Below are positions 52,301-61,300 of a stretch of DNA of 64,000 bases, one piece after another (position 1 is the first letter of the stretch; each line of letters begins with the position of its first letter). The notes below the pieces were generated by a model. It was not told where the DNA came from and did not search any database. It saw only the letters and a list, made by a program, of their open reading frames with translations. The DNA is from Sphingobium indicum BiD32 (lineage in GTDB: Bacteria; Pseudomonadota; Alphaproteobacteria; Sphingomonadales; Sphingomonadaceae), in the NCBI RefSeq assembly GCF_000382885.1, contig NZ_CAVK010000124.1:1-64000 (forward strand), read 5' to 3'. The translations under genes and the position numbers were made by a program.

Positions 52301-55300
52301 ATTCAGGTGTGATCGATGCCGACGGCATGGCGCGGGCCAAGTCGCCACCGTTTCCGGGCCTGAGCAGGCGCGGTGCGGTTCTGGTGGCGGGGGCTGCCAA
52401 ACCGCTGCCGATCCTGCGGCTCAACGTCGGATTCACGGCGCTCAATGCACTGGTATTTGCGCCTGCCATCGGCATTGCCGCCGTGGGCGGCCTGGCAGGT
52501 GCAACGGTGGCGCTGGGTCTGGCCGGTGCCGCCATCGGGTCCATTGCGCTGCCCCTGTTCGCGCAGCTCAAGGAGATCCAGATTTACAAGGATCTGGCGG
52601 CCGATCAGGCGGCGGTCCGTCGTATCGACCTGTCACCTGAATTTACCCAGGCAGAGCTGAACGACGGCAAGACGATCCTCGCCAATTTCCCGCCGGAGGC
52701 GTTCCAGTCCGACAAGGGACCGGTCGTCTCCAACGTTGCAACACTGGTTGCCAATGACGGTAGCACGTTCGTCACGATCACAGGCCTTGATTTCATCGAC
52801 GGCGAAGCCGGATCGATCAGCGCAAAGACCAGCAATGTCCGTGTCGTCCTGACCCACGGATCGAAGCGGGTTGTGATATCCAATGCGGTTATAACGGGCA
52901 GCGTTGGCGGGACGCAGCAACTCAGCTTCACCGCACCGCCCACCGTCCTGCTGGGGGCGAGCGATATCACTATCGTCCGCCCGGCTGTCGGATCGTTCGG
53001 GTCGGCGAGTGGTGAACCCAATGATTTCACGGAACTGGTCGAAAGTGCGGTCGTTAAGATCGACAACAAGGCGGGATATGCCTTTGTCGGCGATGCGAAG
53101 GGCGTGCAGATCATCGATCGCAAACTCTCGTTCGATACGACGCAGCCCAGGGACGAACTGATCGCCCGCATCGACCTGGGCGCGCCAGTCCGGGAAATCG
53201 TTGTGACCGGCGATCTGGGCGCAGCATTTGTTGCGACCGAAAAGGGCATTGCCGTCATCGATACGCTGACGCTTCGCCAATATGATCTCAACCCCAACAG
53301 CAGCGATGATTTCATCAAGGTCGAGGGCGGGGTGGTCACCGCGCTCGCGGTCGATACGGAGAATGGCTATCTCTACGCCGCCGGTCTGGGCAAGGTCTAT
53401 GTCATCAACATTGATCCGGGCCGGGACAACTACCTGAAAGTCGTCAACGACGCGCAGCATACGCTGAACATGGAAATCACCAGCAGGGGTGAACAGTTCG
53501 GCCATATCACCAGCATGGCATTGAACGCCGATGCCACCCGCCTGTATGTGGGGCTGCCGGTATCCGAAATGTTTGGCCAGCGCCCCTGGATCAACAATCA
53601 GAACAGCGATGCCGGCCTGATCATGGTCGTCAATGTCGACGAGGAGCAACGCCCGGTCGAGGGTGAGGCCAATATCCACGGCTGGCGCACGGTTGTAGAC
53701 AAGGTGGCGTCAGGCATCGAGGTGTTCGATATCCAGCCGACGGTCGATCCGAACAAGATGGTGTTCGTCGCGCGTGGGGACCGCAATCGCGGTGCCAAAT
53801 TGCTGGAGCATACGCCCGCCGGAACGCATGTCGTTACCCAGATCGCGACCCTGACCATGGGTCAGGAAATCGGGGTGTTTGAACAACCGTTCACCATCGC
53901 CGGGCTGGTTATCAGCGTGGACAAGAAGCGCAGCACCGATGAAGGCCGGTTTTCGATCGGCCGGGTGCCGGATCTCAACCTCCATAATGCGTCAGGCATC
54001 GCGGTCACACCCGACCTTGAATATATGTTTGTCGCAGATTGGGGTTTGCCGACACTCTATTGGTATCGCGACCTCGATTACTCGCAACTGGTCGATGAAT
54101 TTTACCGTGTCGGTTCCAAAATTCTCGTCATCCAGGATCCCTTCGGGCCGAACCGTCGGCTGGTCGGGGCGACGACGCCGGTTCCGTTCGCGTTCCTGGA
54201 GGAGCTACGTGTCGATAGCTCCGGGACCAAATTATATGCGAATTACCGGGGAGCCGGCAATATCGTCATAATGGATATCAACAAGGTTCGTGAAATCGCC
54301 AAGCGCAGCGATTTCGACAAGCTGCTCGTCGAGTTTCAGGACAGGGCGATTGATAATCCGAACTATCCATTCGACATCTATAATGAATCCACCGGTGAGG
54401 GCGCCGTCGACGTCACCCGTCATGGGCGCGGACTGGCGCTGAATGCGATCCAGGCGCTCAATCTGATCACCCCTACGTCCGAACTGGACCTTCACGGCGA
54501 CAACCCGCCACCGCTGACATTCAAATGGGAATTCGACCCGACGCTGATACCGGCCGGGTCGGTGATGAAAACCAGCTTCTATCTCAGCACCCTGGCACCT
54601 GGCGACGGGCTGTGGCCAGACGATCCGATCCGCGAAAGAGGTTTGCTGCAACAACCGGACTGGCAGGGTTCCGACAAGCATCCCAGCCGCATCTTTACCA
54701 AGCTGAATCTGGAATCGGGCAAATGGCGGGTCACGGCGACGGGCGAAGTCGTGCCCGATGGGGAGCTCCCTCCAGGCAAGTTTGAACTGACGTTTGATCC
54801 CGAATTCGCGCGCGTTCTGACCGGTGGGCAGACCTATTTCTGGGGCGTCCGTTCAACGGAATTTGGCATTCGCGATTTCCGGCAGTTTACCGTTCTGCCC
54901 GACCGGGTGCCATCTGGCACTTTCAACGGCGTGACCGTACTGACGCATGGTTTCCAGCTGGACGGCATCTGGACCGACAATGAATCGTTCCACCAGCCTG
55001 CGGCTTTCCAGGAAATGGGAGAGATGATCTCGCGTCTGGGCGGGGGCGGAATCGTCCTGCTCTACGACAAGAATGAGGGCACCTGGGTGGACATGAGCGA
55101 TCCGACCAGGGTTGTCACCGGCAGCATGCTTTCCGCTTATGCTGGCAAGCCTGTCGTGCTGATTTCGGATTGGGTCCGCGAATCCGCCCATGCCGAGGCG
55201 GGCTTCTCGGAGGCAGCCGCCGATGCGTTGTTCGCCGCGCTCATGGATCTGGACGCGGAATCGAGCAATACGCTGCTCAGCTCGCCTCTGCATTTCATCG

Positions 55301-58300
55301 GCCATTCACGCGGCACGGTCGTCAATAGCGAGATCATCCAGCGGCTTGGCTATTATGGCCGGGTCACCAGCGGCATCCATATGACGACGCTGGACCCACA
55401 TGATTTCGTCCAGGCTTCGCTGGATATTCCGGTCAATACCCTGCTGAACATTGCCAAGGCATATAGCAGTTTCAAATCGCTGGCGCTGGCCGTGCGTTCT
55501 GTCGCCACTGCTGTCGGTGCCGTCAGTTCGGCCGTGGGTTCTGGTGGCCTTACGCTGGTGGCGACAGGGGCTATCCTGGGCGGCGTCGGCAAGGGCATGG
55601 TCGAGGCGGCCGGTGCCGCCAAGATGGCGTTCCGTATTCAGAAATTTCAGGATCTGGCGCAGACACTGGGCGTCCAACTTGATCCGGTGAAGTTCGGCGA
55701 TTTCCTCGATCCCGACGTCAAGCTGTGGTCGAACGTCAGTTTCAGCGACAATTATTATCAGGATGCGGCCTCGCAGACCTTCACGACGGCCACGCCCAAC
55801 GGGCGCGATATCGGCCCGACTGATATCTCGCGATATCTGGGCGGTGTGGTCCCCGGCGTGTCCGGATTCAATCTGGACGATTTCGCCGGGTTGGGGGCAG
55901 GTGGCCCGCACAGCCGTGTCTGGCAATGGTATGCCGGCACGATCGACACCAACATGACCAAATTCCAGGGGCTGGATATCTATCGGCGTATCACCGACGA
56001 TGGCATTCGACCCAAGGTGTTCGGCCTGCCTTCGCTCGATCAATGGAATATGGAGCCCTGGTATTTTGTCGATCCGGGCAAGGTGACAAGCCCCAGCATG
56101 TCGGTGCGGATCGGTGCGGCAAGCCAGATGGTCACCGGCAACACGACGTCCACGACCCATTTCAATATTACAGACGGCGTCGGCACCGGCTGGTTCTATT
56201 CCGTCGCGGGCGGTGGTGCGGATTTCCGGCCGATCATCAGCGGTGGCGAGGTTGACGTGACCACCGACAATAGCGAGGCACCCAATCCTGGCGGGGCCGC
56301 CGTACAGAGCATCTACAACGGTAATTTCGAGCAGGGCACACGCGAATCGCTCAACGTCCATCTGGAGCGCATCGCGACCGGCGAACTGGCTGACGATGCC
56401 GGGCGCTTCCCGATTTCCTACGAAATTCCTGGCTTCGCATTCCATGGCGGGCAGGGGTTCAAGCTTGATCTGCTCGGCCTGCCTGACGCGGATGCCATCG
56501 GCAAAATAGATGTTGCCGCCCTGTTCATGGTTAACACCAATCCCCAAGCCCTGATCAAGAAGGTGCTAGTCAAGATCTGGGAGGATTTCTTCGACAGTCA
56601 GGTCAGCCTGGCCAACCAGATCACGATCGGCAACTTCAAGCTGCCGACGCTGAGCTTTGTGGAGGCGAAGCTGGCCGCAAAGGTCATCGGCTGGGCCGGC
56701 TTCGATGCCGGTAAAAAAATCGACATGGTCAACAAATATTTCAAGGCGACCAACAAGGTGTTTACGGCCGCCGGAATGGCGACTGAGGCGCTCAATGACG
56801 GGCTGAACACGCTGGTCGAAAGTACCGGCGTCACCATGTCATTGGGAGCCGACACGCAGGATGAGGCCGGTCTGAACCGCTTGAAGGCCTATGTCTCAAA
56901 CGCGATCGAAAATGGCTTCGACAAGCTGTTCCCCAATCAGGACAATTATTCGCTGATCATGGGGGCGAGCGCTGCCCTGACCAAGATCATCGATTCCTTC
57001 CTGCCCGATGGCGACATCTGGGAAGCCATCAAGATGGAGACGCGAAGGATATTGCCGGGACTGGATTCGATCACCCACAATTTCGTCTATGTGCCGAAGG
57101 ATCAGCCCTATCTGACCTTCAAGGTGTACAAGCCCTATATGTTGCAACCCGGCGCGAAAATTCGCGTGCGTTTTGAAGGTGCCGGACTGCCAACAGTCGA
57201 TGCACTGGTCGCCAATCAGGAGGCGGGTGCGCGGCAGGTCGATCTGGGCACCGGGATGTTCACGTCCAGCGAATTTTCGGTCATCGTTCCCGATGAGTAT
57301 AAGGGCCGCTCGGCGACGATCACGATCACCCATGAAAATATGGCACCGACTGCGGAGGACAAGCAGGATCTGGAGGACGCGGCATTCATCGACGTAATTA
57401 CCAACGCCGCCAAGGATCTGGGTACTGCGGTCAGCCAGATATATCTGCTCGACGACCTCCGCTTCACGACAGTCGCGGCGATGAATGGCGTCATGCCCGG
57501 CTCGCCGCAGGTTGCGGCCGAAGGCGTCGCAATCACACCCGCCGCTCCGGCCGTCACGCTGGAACAGCTTGCCAGTCTGGTCGATGATGCGCGGCTCGCC
57601 TGGATGGCTGCGGGGATCAGCGACAGCGACGCACAGAAATTGGCAGATCTGGAATTCGCTATAACCGACCATCAGGATGCGGCGCTGGCCGTTCATTCAG
57701 GCAATGTCATCACGATTGATGCGGATGGTGCCGGACGTGGCTGGTTCGTCGATATCACGCCAAACGGGGCGAGCGAGTTCCTGACGTCGGGCGGCCGGCT
57801 GATCGCCATCGACGGCAGCGCGGCGGCGGGGCGGTACGACCTGTTGACCGTGCTGATCCACGAAATGGGCCATGAACTTGGCCTGTCGGAATTGCCGACC
57901 ACGACTGTGGGCAGGGTGATGAATGAAGCGCTGGGCCTGGGCGAGCGGCGCTTGCCCGGCCTGACCGATCTGCCGGTAGTGCCGGTCGCAGCGCCTGTGG
58001 CAGGGGCGGTTCGCACTGTCACGCTGACTGGGACAGGCAGTCCGGCGTCCGCTCTGGCCGCCGTGGCGCCGTTTGCCTTGGCCGTGCCGGGAACGGCAGC
58101 GACCGCCCCGTTCCAAAATGGTGATTTCGGCGCGGCGACGGGCTGGTCGCCAGTCGGGGGTGGCGTGGTTTCCGGCGGCCTGGGCGTGCTTGCCGAGGAC
58201 AGCCGTTTCCTGTCCTCGCTCAACCAGAAATTCGTCCTGCCCAATGGCGCGACGGAGATTAGTTTCCAGATTCGTTCCGCAGCTTTGGGCGCGAACAGCG

Positions 58301-61300
58301 CGCTGCCGCCCGATGCATTTGAAGTGGCGTTGCTCGATCCGGTTACCGGCCAGTCGCTGCTGGGCGAACTGGACGGGCTGGACCTGTCCGACGCCCTGCT
58401 CAACCTGCAAGCCGATGGATCGCTCTACCTTGCCCCCGGCGTGACCGTGACTGGCGATCCGTTGACCGGCACCGCGACAGTAACCGTCTCGCTTGCTGGG
58501 ATTGACCGCAGCAATGGCGCGTTGCTCTCCTTCGATCTCATTGCGATGGGCGATCTCGACAGCCGTGTGACCATCGACAATATCATGTTCGAGGCCGTAG
58601 CGAACAACGCGCCGGTGGCTACCAATGACAGCGGCAGCGGGGACGAAGATCAGGACATCGTCATCGATCTGCTGGCCAATGACAATGATGCCGATGGCGA
58701 TCTGTTGAGTGTCGCGATCCTGAGCGGCCCGGCAAATGGTACGCTCATCCCGCCGACCGTGACGGGTGGCGCATGGACCTATCGCCCGGATGCGAATTTC
58801 GCGGGAGCGGACAGCTTTACCTACAGCATCACCGACGGCCTCAGCGCGCCGGTGTCGGCCAGCGTCGCTATCACCGTGAATGCCGTCAACGACCTGCCGG
58901 CACTTGCTGTCGTGCAGGATCGCAGCGCGGTGCAGGGCAGCTTCGTCACGCTCAGTCTACTGGGCAGTGACGTAGAGGATATTGCATCCGATCTGACCTA
59001 CGAACTCGTCTCCGGCCCCGCCGGTGCCAGCGTCAACGCTTCGGGCCTGCTAAGCTGGACAGCTGGCCTGCCTGGTATCGAGAATTTCACCGTCCGCGTT
59101 ACCGACCGCGACGGCGGAACGGCCGAACGCAGCTTTGCGATCACTGTCGTGGTGCCGGGAAATGCCGCGCCTGCCTTTGCCGCGCTGCCGGACCGTGACG
59201 TCAATGCGGGATCGCTGTTCACGCTTCAGCTGGCTGCAAGCGATGACGATGATACCGCAGGAGAGCTGACCTATACGCTGATCTCAGGGCCGGGCGGCGC
59301 GACGCTCTCGCCCACTGGCGAGCTGCGCTGGATAGCGACAGGAAGCGGCTCCAGCCAGGTGACGGTGCGCGTCACCGATCCCGATGGTGCGTTCGACCAG
59401 CGGAGTTTCGCCCTGAACGTCGTGCCGGTCGTCGGCAACACTGCGCCGACGCTGCCCGTTCTTGACGATATTGCAATTGAAAGCGGCAAGCTGCTCATCC
59501 TGCCGATCACGGCCAGCGACAATGAAGATGTCGCCGAAGCCCTGACCTATTCGCTGGTGAGTGGCCCTGAGGGTGCTGCCATTTCGGCCAGCGGCCTGTT
59601 CAGCTGGCAGGCGGGCGATCCCGGTCCCCAGAGCGTGACCGTGCGCGTCACCGATACCGGCGGATTGATTGCCGAACGCAGCTTTGCGATCATCGTGTCC
59701 AACCCGGCACCTGCGTTCGCTGCGATACCCGATCGTTCGGTACAGACAGGCGGCGATGTCGCGATCACGCTTTCTGCCAGCGACAGCAACCATGCCGTAG
59801 CGCAGTTGGTCTATTCGCTGGTCAGCGGTCCGGCTGGGGCAAATGTGACGAGCGATGGCCAGTTCAGCTGGACGGCCGCCGGTCTAGGCAATCAGCCGGT
59901 GGTCGTTCGCGTAACCGACCCGCTGGGAGCCTTCGCAGAAACCAGTTTCAATATCGAGGTGACGAACGTCGCGCCGGTATTCGTTGCGATACCCGATCGT
60001 TCGGTACAGACAGGCGGCAATGTCGCGATCACGCTTTCTGCCAGCGACAGCAACCATGCCGCAGCGCAATTGGTCTATTCGCTGGTCAACGGTCCGGCGG
60101 GGGCAAATGTGACGAGCGATGGCCAGTTCAGCTGGACGGCCGCCGGTCTAGGCAATCAGCCGGTGGTCGTTCGCGTAACCGATCCGCTGGGGGCCTTCGC
60201 AGAAACCAGCTTCAATATCGAGGTGACGAACATCGCGCCGGTGTTGGCGGCGGTTGGCCCGATCAGGGTGAATGAAGGCAGCGCGCTTTCGTTGCAGCTT
60301 GTGGCAAGCGACGGTGACGATGCGGTTGGCGATCTGATATTCTCGCTGGTCTCCGGGCCTGCTGGGGCTACGCTGACGGACAGCGGGGTGCTGAACTGGT
60401 TGCCTGCCGATGGCGGCGCGGATGCAGTCTTTACCGTCCGCGTGACGGATCCCCATGGTGCCCAGGCTGAGCAAAGCTTCAATGTCGCGGTGACCGATGT
60501 TGCACCAATCCTCAGCGTATCGGGCCTGAGCACGGTGCTGACCGGCAAGACCTATACCATCGCGCTGGGATCGAGCGATCCAGGTGACGATAGCCCGATC
60601 GAATGGGTCATCGACTGGGGTGACGGCACGGCGTCAACTTCGGTGGCAGGCGGTGCCAGTGCGGCGAGCCATATATATGCGGATGATGGCAATTTCCTGG
60701 TCAGCGCGCGCTTGCGCAATGACGATGGCAGCTTCTCGGCATCGCCCATCAGCCTTGTCGTCAACGATCCGCCGCTGTTACGGTTGACACTCGCGGGCTT
60801 TGTCGATGGCGGACTTGTCGTGCGCGTTTCCGAACCGCTTGATGCTCTGGCGGGCAGCCAGGCAGTGCAACTCACCGACAGCAGTGGCAATGCGATTGCT
60901 CTCACACTCGGCTTTGCGACAGATGGGCTGGGCTTCACGCTCACGCGCGCCGATGGCAGGTCGCTGCAATATGGCAGCTATGACCTGATCATCGCCGACG
61001 GCGCATTCATCAGCGCCGATGGCTCGGTACTGGACGGCAATAATGATGGCCTGATCGGCGGTGCCTATCAAACCAGCCTGACCTTCAGCCAGTCCATGGC
61101 GGGCAGCGCGCGCCTGCCCGACTTCATGCGCGGGCCGGGCGAGCATGTCGATGTCCCGCTCGCCGATGATGCCGGGTTGAAAGTCAGCTTCGCCAGCCAG
61201 GGCGGCGTCAAGACCATGATGTTTACAGTGATGTACGATCCCGCACTGCTGCGCGTCGATGGCGTGTTGCCGGGGGCCGATCTGCCTGCGGGGGCGAGCC

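Noticed and set aside
46708-60775. CRISPR-like or satellite repeats
   Set aside because: The repeats are 260-360 bp, mostly diverged and in frame with the reading frame. They encode protein domains and are not direct repeats with spacers.
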